Positions 46,957 to 57,746 of a stretch of DNA of 64,000 bases are shown in pieces. Numbering within the stretch: the stretch's first letter is position 1; every line of letters starts with the position of its first letter. The DNA is from Begonia masoniana (Eukaryota; Streptophyta; Magnoliopsida; Cucurbitales; Begoniaceae): the NCBI GenBank assembly GCA_022432975.1, contig CM039509.1, positions 46,931,184-46,995,183 of the forward strand, read 5' to 3'. Below the pieces are notes generated by a model. The model was not told where the DNA came from. It ran no database searches and was given only the letters and a program-made list of their open reading frames with translations. The position numbers were made by a program, and so were the translations under genes.

Positions 46957-48326
46957 TCATGAAAGGACTCTTCTACCTTTGAATATCAGAGATTGAAGGT
47001 GAGGCTAGTGCTCTTATCTTGCTTGGTATGCTAATTATTTAAATAATCTTAGTATGAGACTTACATTATGGTTTTCTAATGCTAATGGCCATCAGTAGAT
47101 GATTTATTTCATAATTCTCTTTTTTATTTTAGTCAGAGCCGAGTCTTTTCCTCTGTTGTACGATCATGTCGCACACGTGTAAAATTTAGTGGTAGGACAA
47201 CCGAGCGGGATATAGTTAGTTATCAGAGCTTGTTAATGCCGCTCTTGGGTGCTTCTATTCTCTGGCGTCTCCTCGGTATTCAGTGCTTGCTCGGCACGAT
47301 CATTGGTCTTGAGCAAGGAGAGGTAATAGCCACTAGGACACCCCAAGAAACTACTTGGATTGTGATTGTTCACTGTGGATATGCCAGATTATTGTTTGAG
47401 AGCTTTGACAAGCTTTTAAAAATTACACCCAGTTTGACCAAGAAGTCAACCCAATCTCCTATATGTTGTGCTACCTCCTTACCCTCACCATCTCTGTTGT
47501 CATGTATATTAAATGAAAATTCTCAAGTGTCTGGAAATAATTGCTTCACTTCAAGGCTTTCCCAGAAAACCATTTTTCCATTTTTTCTGAAATCTTATGA
47601 GAGTGGACATTGTTATTAGGGGTCCGGTCGACAAAAATGGGTCCAAAGTCACCATGAAATTTGGTCCATCATCGATTATAGAATCTAGAAAAATCAAGTT
47701 TAGTTTTATTTTTTGCAAATCTGAATGGAATTCTTAGCCAATAGAAGTATAACAACACATAACGAGCTTAAATATATTAGCCATCCAGGGGTAAAGGTGC
47801 TCATCAAGACTCGGTTTCTCCACGGATACTCGAGTTATTCAATAATCAAATTATTTACATTTTCATCAATGTTCCAAATGAAACAAAATACTGATTGAAT
47901 TTACTAAATTTATTGGGTTGTTTATTAGAATCATTACTTTAGTTGGTGATAGTCTAGATAATCAAGCAATTAACTAAATGAAAAATTCAATTGAATTCAC
48001 CGGCTAGATAATTAGAAAAAAGGTTGAGACACATGATTAGTCTTCATTAGTCTTCAATTTTAGAGCTCGCATGTTTAACGCTACAGCAGCAATTACGCTT
48101 GTGACAACAGCAGGCAATAGACTGACCCGATATTTTTGTAGAAAGAAACAGGAAGAAAAAGAGCTTTATTAATTTCATGTCTTTTGATGCCTAAAACATG
48201 CATGAGTGGTAAGTAATAGCTTTTATACAACAATATGACTCGCCTACAATCCCAAGTGTCATCAGCTTAAGACAAATATTTTAAGTTAGAGAAGAAAGAT
48301 TTATGTACAAGACAGGACATAATCAG
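46957..48326. other. 3' flank of the ERI-like gene, and 3' side of a convergent minus-strand gene
   Basis: The first part is the 3' UTR of the exonuclease gene. A possible untranslated intron (AAG/GTGAGG near 46998 to TTTTAG near 47132) is visible, so the transcript may extend to about 47.6 kb. An open frame at 47230-47619 has no recognisable domain, and I do not call it a gene. The last part, up to 48326, is the original downstream sequence of the minus-strand gene at 54.7-55.1 kb, now separated from it by the copia insertion. Confidence 0.4.
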
Positions 48327-48863
48327 TGTATACTATGTTTGCTTTATTTATATCATACTAGTTTCTCAATTTCTTTCACAGAAAAACGATGATAGCTATG
48401 ATAATAGCTAGAAAAACTATAAACATGATAGTTTATATTTCCACTTTCATTCATTATAGAGAAACTGCAGGATGTTGAAGCAATTGATTTTCACATACTT
48501 TATGTTAACAAAGAAAGAAAATTACCTGAATCCATGCAAGCAAAATACAAGGATGCTTTTCTCTCCCTTAACCCTCTTTCTTTTCAGTGAAATTTTGATG
48601 GAGAAAACTTCGTAATGGTAGTCGGGCAGAGAGAGGAGCCTCTTCCTTTTTCTTTTTATTTCATTAATATCAAGTTCCATCAACTTAACAATTATCAATT
48701 GTGCACCAATAAGATTTTGACAAATTGAGCCACATCACGTGGGTATCATAAATTTTGGAGTCTTCATAGAGTCTTCATAGAAGACTTTGTGCAGAACAAT
48801 AAGTGAATGGGCAGAACAATAAGTGAATGTGCAGTCGGTCAACGATCTCATAAACACCCAACA
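48327..48863 (-). repeat. copia 3' LTR
   Basis: 537 bases. On the + strand it starts TGTATACTATG and ends CACCCAACA. It carries a short local duplication (GAGTCTTCATA twice, near 48760) that is absent from the other LTR. Confidence 0.93.
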
Positions 48864-49226
48864 TTCTCCCACTTAGCTCAATGGTCATAATCTATAAAAT
48901 CCATCATAATATTGAGCAAATATAACATCATTATGGCATATATGACTAATATAGATCATAGCGGTCATATGTCAATTATAACGACACAGTTCCTTCTATG
49001 CATCACATACTAATTTTATACTCAACATCATCACTAAAAGGAATACCATAATAGTCCACATTAGTGTCTTTCTCAAAGACAAATCCTGTTTATGACTTCA
49101 TCAGTTCATAATGTCATTATGCATGCATTCAACATAAACAAACAGGATACATAAGTGTATATCAGAACTATCAATAAGGAGCTCAAGAGTGCTAATGACA
49201 TAAAGAACACAGACATAAACATAAAG

Positions 49227-52200
49227 TTAACTTCCAGAAATGCCCATACGTTCGACATGTTCTGTAAATGTCTTCGGTGGCAATCCTTTAGTCAACGGAT
49301 CAGCAATCATAAGGTTGGTGCTTATGTGTTCAATCGACACCCTCTGTTTCTGAACTTCTTCTTTAACGGCCAAGTATTTCAATTCTATATGTTTAGCACC
49401 TTTGGAATACTTGTCGTTTTTAGAAAAGAAGACTGCTGCAGAATTATCACAATAAATTTTCAGCAGCTTGACAATACTGTCAACAATTCCAAGTCCTGAA
49501 ATAAAATTCCGCAGCCATAAACCCTGAATAGTAGCCTCAAAGCATGCTACAAACTCAGCCTCCATAGTAGACGTAGCAGTGACAGACTGCTTCGCACTCT
49601 TCCATGAGATTGCACCATCGGCTAAAAGAAACAAATAGCCAAACGTAGATTTTCTGGTATCCACACATCCTGCATAATCTGAATCTGAATATCCAATCAC
49701 TTCAAGATGATCAGATCGTCTGTAAGTGAGCATGTGATCTTTCGTTCCTTGTAAATACCTCAATACTTTCTTTGCAGCTTTCCAATGCTCTATGGCTGGA
49801 TTACTTTGATACCGTCCCAGCATTCCGACAGCAAAACTAATGTCGGGTCTAGTACAAGTCTGTGTATACATCAAACTACCCACAATTGATGCATAAGGAA
49901 TGTCTTTCATTTGTGTACGTTCCAATTCATTCTTTGGACATTGATTGAGATTAAATTTATCTCCTTTTTAAATTGGAACAACACTTGCTGAACATTTTTC
50001 CATTCTCTCTAGAACTTTATTAATATATGTTTTCTGACACAATTCCAACAATCCTTGTGATCTATTCCGGAATATTTCAATTCCAATCACAAAGGATGTC
50101 TCTCCCATATTTTTCATTTCAAAGTTTCTATCGAGATATTTCTTGGTTTCATACATTAAACCAAGATCATTAGTAGCTAGCAAGATATCATCAACATACA
50201 GAATCAGAAATATAAACTTACTCCCATTGACCTTTAGATATATACATCGTTCAACGATGTTTTTCTTAAATCCAAAGGAGGTGATGATATCGTTAAACTT
50301 AAGATACCATTGTCGGGAAGCTTGTTTAAGTCCGTATATTGATTTCTTTAGTTTACACACCATGTGTTCTTGTCCTTTAATGACAAAACCTTCAGGTTGA
50401 TCCATATAAACTTATTCATCTAAATTCCCATTTAAAAAAGCAGTTTTCACATCCATTTGATGAAGCTCTAAATCATAATGAGCTACCATTGCCATAATAA
50501 TTCTGAAAGAATCCTTTTTCGAAACAGGAGAAAAGGTTTCTTTGTAATCAATACCATCTTTCTGAGTAAAACCTTTGGCAACAAGTCTGGCTTTATTTCG
50601 TTCGATATTGCCATTAGAGTCGCGTTTGGTTTTCAAAACCCATTTACACCCAACTCTTTTACAACCTTCCGGCAATTCGACTAATTCCCAGACTTCATTC
50701 TGTTCCATTGATTTTAACTCATCTTTCATGGCATCTAACTATTTATCAGAATTTTCACTTTCCATGGCATGTGAAAACGAAACTGGATCATCATCAAGTC
50801 CTAACTCACATTCGGACTCTTGAAGATAAACCACATAATCATTCGAAATAGCAGATCTTCTTTCTCTTACAAATCGTCTTAATGGTATTTCAAGTGGTTC
50901 ATCTCTTATAGGTTCATTTGTGACAACCTCATTATGTGGAGTTTGATCATTAATTTGTTGTTCGTGTACGTCATGGATACGATCATCAACTGTTGGAACA
51001 ACAACTTAAGCAGAAGTCATAGGTATTGGTACTTGCACCCTAACTTCTTTAATTTCCACTTTACGTGGTTCCAAACTCCCACTGATGTCACTACTTTCAA
51101 TGAACCTAGCATTCCCAGTTTCAACTATTCTTGTACTATGGCTAGGACAGTAAAATCTATACCCTTTTGATTTTTCTGGATAACCAATGAAGAAACCACT
51201 GGTTGTTCTTGCATCCAGTTTTCTTTCATGTGGCTTATAAATTCTTACTTCTGCTGGGCAACCCCAAACATGCAGATGCCTTAAACTAGGTTTCCTTCCT
51301 GTCCACAGTTCAAATGGAGTATTTGAAACTGCTTTACTAGGAACCCTGTTTAATAAGTATACAGCAGTCCTTAAAGCATACATCCACAATGACAAGGGTA
51401 AAGAAGAATTACTTAACATACTCCTAACCATATCCATTAATGTACGATTTTGCCTTTCTGCAACACCATTCTGTTCTGGTGTTCCTGGCATTGTGTATTG
51501 CGCACAAATACCACGACTTTCTAGGAATTTAGCAAATGGACCTGGATGTTGTCCATTTTCATCATAACTGCCATAATATTCACCACCTCTATCAGATCTC
51601 ATAATTTTCACTTTTCTATCTAATTGTCTTTCAACCTCAGTAATAAACACTTCAAGAGCGTTTATTGACTGAGATTTTTCATTCAGTAGATAGATATATC
51701 CATAACGTGAAAAATCATCAATAAAGGTGATAAAATACCTTTCTCCACCAAAAGATGGAACATCAAATGGACCACATATATCGGTGTGTACGATTTCAAG
51801 GAGCTGTTTGCTTCTTGTGGCTGCTTTCTTACTTGTGTTTCTTGTTTGTTTGCCTTTAATACAATCAACACAAATATTTAGATCAGTAAAATCCAAACTT
51901 GGAAGGATTGCTTGCTTTATCAATCTTTCCATTCTTTCTTTGGATATATGACCTAATCGTTTATGCCACAAATTAGCAGAACATTCATTCATTATACCAC
52001 GTTTCATTCCTACATTACGATGTTCAATTAAAAAAGATCCAGCAAAACAATGATCAAGATTTAACTTGTACAAACCATCATACAAAATATCAGTACCAAT
52101 AAGAACATTATCTTTATATAAACTGAAACATTCATTCCCAAACATACAGGAATATCCAGCTGTATCAAGTTTCGATAATGAAACTAAATTACGAGAAACA

Positions 52201-53312
52201 GATGGAATATAAACAGTTTGAAAAAGATCTAATTGATGTCCGGTGTCCAACATTAACCGGTAAGTTCCAATAGCTTCAATTGGAACTTTCACCCGATTGC
52301 CCATATAAATATATCTTTCATTTGGGCTTATGGTTTGGGTCGTAAGGAATCCCTGCATCGTATTAGAAACGTGAGTAGTACAACCAGAATCAATCCACCA
52401 AGTATTACAAGGAACTTCAGTTAAATTTGATTCGAAACATACTAAAGCACTAGACTTACCTTTCTTTTCGAACCATGCCTTACGTTTCAGGCAATCTTTC
52501 TGATAGTGTCCTTGTTTTCCACAGAAATGACACTTATCTTTCTTATGTTCTTTCTTGTGGCTTTGGAAAGAGGACTGAGCAACCGATGATAGTCCTTTCT
52601 TACCCTTTCCACCTTTCTTTCCTGGTTTCTTTCCAGCTCCTTCATAATTCATGAGATTGACAGCTTGAATTCCTGGTTTCTTTAGCCTTGCTTCTTCCTG
52701 AATGAGCATACTTTGCAATTCATGCACATTCCATTTAGTCCTCATTGTGTTATAGCTCATATGAAATGGGCCATATTGAGGAGGCAAGGAGTTCAGGATA
52801 AATGTCACAAGGAAGTTCTCATTCACTTCCATTCCCATGTTCTTTAATCTTGCTGCCATATTCGTCATTTCAACGACATGTTCATGCATGGTACGTGAAC
52901 CATCAAACTTCATGGTGGTCAAAGTACCCATCAGTGTTCCAGCAAGTGATTTATCAGCCGATTCTGACTGAGAACATTCTTCCACAAATTTCATAAATTC
53001 CTTAGCATTTTCAGTCTTCGAAAATGTAGATTTGATGTTGTTGGCTACAGTCATTCGCATAAACATCAGGCTCAATCTGTTTGATCTTTCCCAAGCGTTA
53101 TAGGAAGATCTCTGATCAGCACTACTAGATTCAGTAATAGTAGCTGGTTTCTCAGTAAGAAGTGTCAAATTAAGATCCAGAACACCAAGGTGAAACTGAA
53201 TTTGTTCACACCATTCAGAGAAATTTAGATCAGAAAACTTTACAACAGACGCGGCTTGCGAATGAAGAGCTACAGGAATAGATGCTGTAAAATATAAAAC
53301 ACGCTCATTCAT
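49227..53312 (-). pseudogene. copia Gag-Pol, one frame with four in-frame stops
   Basis: One continuous frame of about 1360 codons from ATG 53312 to the stop at 49227. Gag is at about 53310-52560. A CCHC knuckle, CHFCGKQGHYQKDC, lies near 52530-52490. The protease motif WWIDSGCTTHVS is near 52405-52370, the pre-integrase LWHKRLGH near 51970. The integrase core has IVHTDICGPF, MRSDRGGEYY and NGVAERQNR (51800-51450). RT has QNEVWELVELP, ARLVAKGFTQ, HQMDVKTAFLNG, SIYGLKQA and the catalytic LYVDDILLA (near 50190). RNase H has YSDSDYAGCVDTRKS, TMEAEFVACFEA and YCDNSAAV. Stops interrupt at 51006, 50739, 50412 and 49968 (lower coordinates); there are no frameshifts. The first 768 residues (Gag to integrase) are still open. 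Confidence 0.93.
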
Positions 53313-54120
53313 TAATGCTTTGAGTCATAATGCAATCAGACAATCATAAATATATATTGAAGTTCTCCTTTAGGTGACACAACAATATACAATCATACAC
53401 ATAATTGATGCTCAATTTAATTTCACATAATTGGTAATTAACATACTCGAAATAGACATGTTTGTTATCTTTGGATATACTAAACACACCTAATCAAAGC
53501 ATATTAATTTACTACAATTATATTCATCATTATAAAATAACCAATCAACCTTTGGGCGATTCAAACTATTTTATAATCATGAAAATCATTATACTCATGT
53601 CACAAATATAAGTCTTATCATGTCATTTCATTATCGAGCATCACATAAAACATGAGTAATTGAATTTATTTAATTTTATATCTTATAAAACATTCTGATT
53701 CGGCCACTTTGATGACTAACAAATCATCATAATTTAGATATCAAATTAAATAATAACATTCATATAAACAATTAACAATGACAAAACATAATTGTCATAT
53801 TTATCATTAAATAAAATAATCTTCACATCAAGAATTATTTTATCTATTCAAATATATATATATTTTTTAATGAACAGTAATTGGCCGGAATGAACAGTAA
53901 AATCGGCCGGAATGAACAGTAAAATCGGCCATGAACAGTAACACCGAAATTTGCTGGTGAACAGTAATCGAGTGAACAGTAACTCCGGCGTGAATAGTGA
54001 AATCGGTCATGAACAGTAAATATGAAATATTTCTATCTTTATTTTTACAGAAAACAATCATCATGCAGCTAATAAACCTGCAATTATTCATTATGGAAAA
54101 TCAATTGTTCGAAAACTCTT
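53313..54120 (-). other. copia 5' leader with TGAACAGTA repeat cluster
   Basis: The untranslated leader between primer site and Gag start, about 800 bases, very AT-rich. Between 53871 and 54019 it contains eight copies (one degenerate) of TGAACAGTA, spaced by CGGCCGG- and CGG-rich linkers. On the transcribed strand the unit is TACTGTTCA. No open frame of interest. Confidence 0.7.
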
Positions 54121-54132
54121 GCTCTGATACCA
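54121..54132 (-). other. copia primer-binding site (initiator tRNA-Met type)
   Basis: On the minus strand this reads TGGTATCAGAGC, complementary to the 3' end of plant initiator tRNA-Met, two bases after the 5' LTR end. Confidence 0.9.
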
Positions 54133-54134
54133 CA

Positions 54135-54708
54135 TGTATACTATGTTTGCTTTATTTATATCATACTATTTTCTCAATTTCTTTCACAGACAAACGATGT
54201 TAGCTATATCATACTAGTTTCTCAATTTCTTTCACAGAAAAATGATGATAGCAATGATAATAGCTAGAAAAACTATAAACATGATAGTTTATATTTCCAC
54301 TTTCATTCATTATAGAGAAACTGCAGGATGTTGAAGCAATTGATTTTCACATACTTTATGTTAACAAAGAAAGAAAATTACCTGAATCCATGCAAGCAAA
54401 ATACAAGGATGCTTTTCTCTCCCTTAACCCTTTTTCTCTTCAGTGAAATTTTGATGGAGAAAACTTCGTAATGGTAGTCGGGCAGAGAGAGGAGCCTCTT
54501 CCTTTTTCTTTTTATTTCATTAATATCAAGTTCCATCAACTTAACAATTATCAATTGTGCACCAATAAGATTTTGACAAATTGAGCCACATCACGTGGGT
54601 ATCATAAATTTTGGAGTCTTCATAGAAGACTTTGTGCAGAACAATAAGTGAATGGGCAGAACAATAAGTGAATGTGCAGTCGGTCAACGATCTCATAAAC
54701 ACCCAACA
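54135..54708 (-). repeat. copia 5' LTR
   Basis: 574 bases, the partner of 48327-48863. It has an extra tandem duplication of about 50 bases around TTTCTCAATTTCTTTCACAG (54170-54240), which explains most of the length difference. Substitutions are few. Confidence 0.93.
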
Positions 54709-54709
54709 A

Positions 54710-55137
54710 TCAGAAGTCAGGTTGTTCCGATATAATTAGCGTGCCCAACAAAGATGCACAGCTCCCATTTTGAAGGTAAAGGCTGTTGGCGACCATTGAA
54801 TCACTCACCAAACCAACATCTACATCGTCAAAATCGTTCCATGGAGCTTCCGAGTCCTTTTTTGGTATGACAAACAGAGATTTTGAAGAAAGTACGAAAA
54901 AAGTATGTACTCTAGAAGTACAAGTTCAGTTTCTCAAGCATATAACTTTATTTCACAATATATAGAAAAAGGCGAAAATGGAGTATAGTGCTGTACATTG
55001 AAGGAGATATGGTTAGGAGAAGCATTTAAGTGGTTGTTTAAGGCAGTCAAGTCTTTAGAAGGGTTCTGATATGCATGAGTACTCTCTCCTACACAAGCAT
55101 AATAGCTTTTGGAGCTGTGTGAAATTAAGGCATCCAT
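54710..55137 (-). CDS. 3' exons of an unidentified minus-strand gene, stop codon inside the copia TSD
   Basis: The final exon 54710-54856 follows an acceptor (AAAAAAG/GACTCGG) and reads [20 protein letters not shown], then [10 protein letters not shown] and [11 protein letters not shown], ending at TGA 54710-54712. A preceding exon is probable at 54997-55137 (acceptor CCAATAG, donor AAT/GTACAG), reading [20 protein letters not shown]; its phase fits the final exon. I do not recognise the family; the tail is acidic and serine-rich. Upstream exons would lie beyond the Tekay element, outside the window. The stop codon sits within the duplicated target ATCAG (CTGAT on the coding strand), so the protein end is preserved while the original 3' UTR is displaced to 48326 and below. 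It could also be a gene fragment. Confidence 0.5.
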
Positions 55138-55522
55138 CTATTGGAAAAACAGCAGTAAAATATTAAAATAAATAAATAAACTTTGATGGCAAAAACCTTG
55201 CAAAAAATGCAAAATCGAAAACCTCATACTTGAAAAGTAAACTGATATTCCTCAGCATGATTCACGCATTCAAAAATCTTCATAGCCAAAATGGCAAGTG
55301 GTTTTCAATTGACATCTACATTCTACATTAGTTTAAGCATGAAAAATTGTGATTGTTACGTGTTCCCTCCATTATTTTTTAAAAATGATTCTTTTAATGA
55401 TTAAAATCTGCTTTCTTTTAAAGATCCTCAATGACAGAGGCCCACAAATGAGTTCCCCATGACCTCTATTTGCCACCAACAACATACAAAACTTCTTTGA
55501 ATAAGTAAGGTAACATTGAAAT
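55138..55522. other. non-coding DNA between unidentified gene and Tekay LTR
   Basis: AT-rich, with no open frame or repeat that I recognise. It is probably an intron or 5' flank of the minus-strand gene. The five bases GAAAT (55518-55522) should be the left copy of the Tekay target duplication; the right copy lies outside the window. Confidence 0.4.
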
Positions 55523-56248
55523 TGTAACACTCGGTTCTATTAAGCCACATTTAAATTATCCCATAGGATGTATTAGCTGTTGTGTAAATTTTGGAAAGAA
55601 AGTGATAGGGTTAATTAATAACTATGCAAGGACAAAAGAGTAATTAGCAATTTGGAAGAAATGGATAGCGTATTTAAGGGAAGTGTTAATGAAGTAGCCG
55701 CCACTGTTTCATTTCATTTCCTCTTCCACCCTCAGCCCCTCAGCTTAGCAGAGCGCGATAGCAGATCCTCTTCGATTCTTCCAGCGATTTCCTCTGAACT
55801 AGGTGAGTTTTGCTTCTATTTCTTACTACATTGTAACTATCGTTGGTAGGAGGGTTGATAAATGAAGTTTTGAGAATGCGGTATGCGAGTGCTAGTTTCG
55901 GTTTATGAGTTGAAATCGGGAATGCACCATGACTAGAGTTCCCAAATCAGTTTCCCTTAGATTTCTAGTGGTTTAGAATGAAGATTAGAAGAAACTTAAT
56001 GTTTGCTTTGTCTATGGTTTTAGGTTTGAGTAATATCCGAAGTAGCTTGCAACCAAGTTTTTCCAGGAGGCCAGGTAAGTGAAGTTTGCTTGTGCCTTCG
56101 GGCCTACATCACAAAACGTTAGGATTATGATTATTTGTGTGTACTTGTATTCTATGCATCATGTTTTTTTTTTAAAAAAACATACGAAAATGAATCTGAA
56201 AGCATGATTGGCATGGTAAGGAATGAACATATTGAAACAGTCATGAGA

Positions 56249-56465
56249 ATCAGTTTCACTGTTAAGGGAACTAATCCGCCCCTTAATGAGATAGGGATGT
56301 ATGCACTTTGGGAGAGTTGATCCAACTCCCAATTTCACAGGGGGATCTGAACAGAGGAATCAGTTTCACTGTTAAGGGAATTAATCCGCCCCTTAATGAG
56401 ACAGGGATGTATGCACTTTGGGAGAGTTGATCCAACTCCCAATTTCACAGGGGGATCTGAACAGA
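56249..56465 (+). repeat. 110-bp tandem duplication in the Tekay LTR
   Basis: ATCAGTTTCACTGTTAAGGG...GGGGGATCTGAACAGA occurs twice, offset by 110 bases, with only two or three base differences. Inside each copy, TGGGAGAGTTGATCCAACTCCCA is a near-perfect palindrome. Whether the 3' LTR also has it cannot be seen (window end). Confidence 0.85.
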
Positions 56466-56964
56466 AACGAATCATGAACAACTGAGTTGAGAAAGTAGAA
56501 ATTGCATATTAGGAATTTATATTTTGTTGTTTCATTTCTTGATTGCTTTACTTACTTAGCATTAGGCTAATAGATGAGTTTTGTGATGTAGGTGAAGAAG
56601 TGATAGCAGGTGTGTTTACTGAGTCTGCCGAGGACTAGGCTGGTTGTGGAGTGCATCTTTGTAACAATTTGGCAGCTGATGGGGCGGCTTAACTGATGTC
56701 TGTTGGTGAGAAGGTTTAGTTGACAGTGTTTAAACTTAGAAATGTTAAGTCTCCATAACAGTAGTGGTTTCAATACTTTGAACACGTTTTGAGATTTTTC
56801 TTCGGTTAACTGTAATCTGTTGAGTTTTAAATGTTTATTACTGGATTTTGGTAAATGCCATGGTTGAGCTATTTCTGAATGGTCTCGAAAAAGCAAACGA
56901 ATTCCTTTCTGTAACTAGTGTTGTGTGAGTACAGTGAGGAGTAGTTGAAATGTATTCTGTTTTC

Positions 56965-57340
56965 TACCGGTAGACGATGTCTATCGGTGGATGTTGTTGT
57001 TGTCTATCGGGAGATGCCGTAGGAATAGTCATCGGAAGATGTAGGATTTGCCCTACCGGTATGAGTGGGTACAACGTTGACGTTTAGTGATCGGCAGATG
57101 CGAGCTGACGTCATCGGAAGATGTAGAGTCTAAGTCCATCGGATGATGTCTCGGTATACTCATCGGCAGATGCGTGCTGACGTCATCGGAAGGTGTTGAG
57201 TGCGTTTTGTCGTTTAGTCACCGGTAGATGCAGTCTACCGAGAGATGTCCTTTGTTTCTCATTCGACTGACGCCATCGGCAGGAGTCTCCTATTTTGGTT
57301 GTTTTCTGCTTCTTCCGTTGACTTTATCAATCGGCAGATG
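56965..57340 (+). repeat. dispersed ATCGGNAGATG motif array in the Tekay LTR
   Basis: About a dozen copies of an 11-base motif, ATCGGCAGATG and variants (ATCGGAAGATG, ACCGGTAGATG, ACCGAGAGATG), are irregularly spaced over about 375 bases, several followed by TGACGTCATCGG or preceded by GACG. The region is less AT-rich than the rest of the LTR. It could hold promoter elements (TGACGTCA is a bZIP/CRE-type site) or be a decayed minisatellite. Confidence 0.7.
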
Positions 57341-57594
57341 TGTTTGACTACTACGACTTCTCTGGTACTTCGCTGTTTAAACTAGAATTTTCAAATTGCC
57401 GATTGTTTCTTAACCATTCAACAGCATTTCGTAGTTTTGTATAACTTCGTTGTGATTCAAATAATTTCCGCTGCAAATATTTAAATGTTTTTAAAGTTTA
57501 TTTTTTTTTAAAAAAATATATATAGTTGAAATCTTAGTCATGTACGAGCTTTTGGGTAACGAACCGAGTTCTGATAACTCGGGGCGTTACAGTA

Positions 57595-57606
57595 TGGTAT
57601 CAGAGA
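57595..57606 (+). other. Tekay primer-binding site (initiator tRNA-Met type)
   Basis: TGGTATCAGAGA begins three bases after the 5' LTR and is complementary to initiator tRNA-Met except for its last base. Confidence 0.85.
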
Positions 57607-57746
57607 CATTCAGTTAAACCGTTCAAAAGATTACTCATCAGTGCCGATCGTTGCATGGAAGTACTTCAACAACTGTAAGTGTTTATGTTACCCTTAGTTC
57701 ATAGATATTTAAGAGTGTAAATAACCCTGTGCAGGAATTTAGTAAA

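Larger units (their letters stand above)
48327..54708 (-). mobile_element. Ty1-copia LTR retrotransposon, complete with perfect TSD
   Basis: 6.4 kb, read on the minus strand. The 5' LTR is 54135-54708 and the 3' LTR 48327-48863; on the minus strand they begin TGTTGGGTGTTTATG and end AGTATACA. The 5-bp target duplication ATCAG is perfect (48322-48326 and 54709-54713). The primer-binding site and the purine tract AAGTGGGAGAA adjoining the 3' LTR are in the expected places. Gag-pol occupies a single frame with four stops. The copia lineage was not assigned. Confidence 0.95.
55523..57591 (+). repeat. Tekay 5' LTR
   Basis: 2069 bases from TGTAACACTCGG to GGGGCGTTACA. It contains a 110-bp tandem duplication and an array of ATCGGNAGATG-type motifs (annotated separately). 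A short open frame at 55652-55849 lies in the LTR transcript leader and has no known domain. Confidence 0.93.

Noticed and set aside
47230..47619. 129-codon open frame downstream of the ERI-like gene
   Set aside because: No recognisable domain and it lies where a long or spliced 3' UTR is expected; treated as non-coding.
53871..54019. CRISPR-like array
   Set aside because: Short TGAACAGTA repeats with short irregular spacers in a retrotransposon leader of a plant genome; repeat and spacer lengths do not fit CRISPR.
55652..55849. 65-codon open frame at the start of the Tekay LTR
   Set aside because: It is repeated in the 3' LTR and is part of the LTR transcript leader; no domain or conservation evidence.
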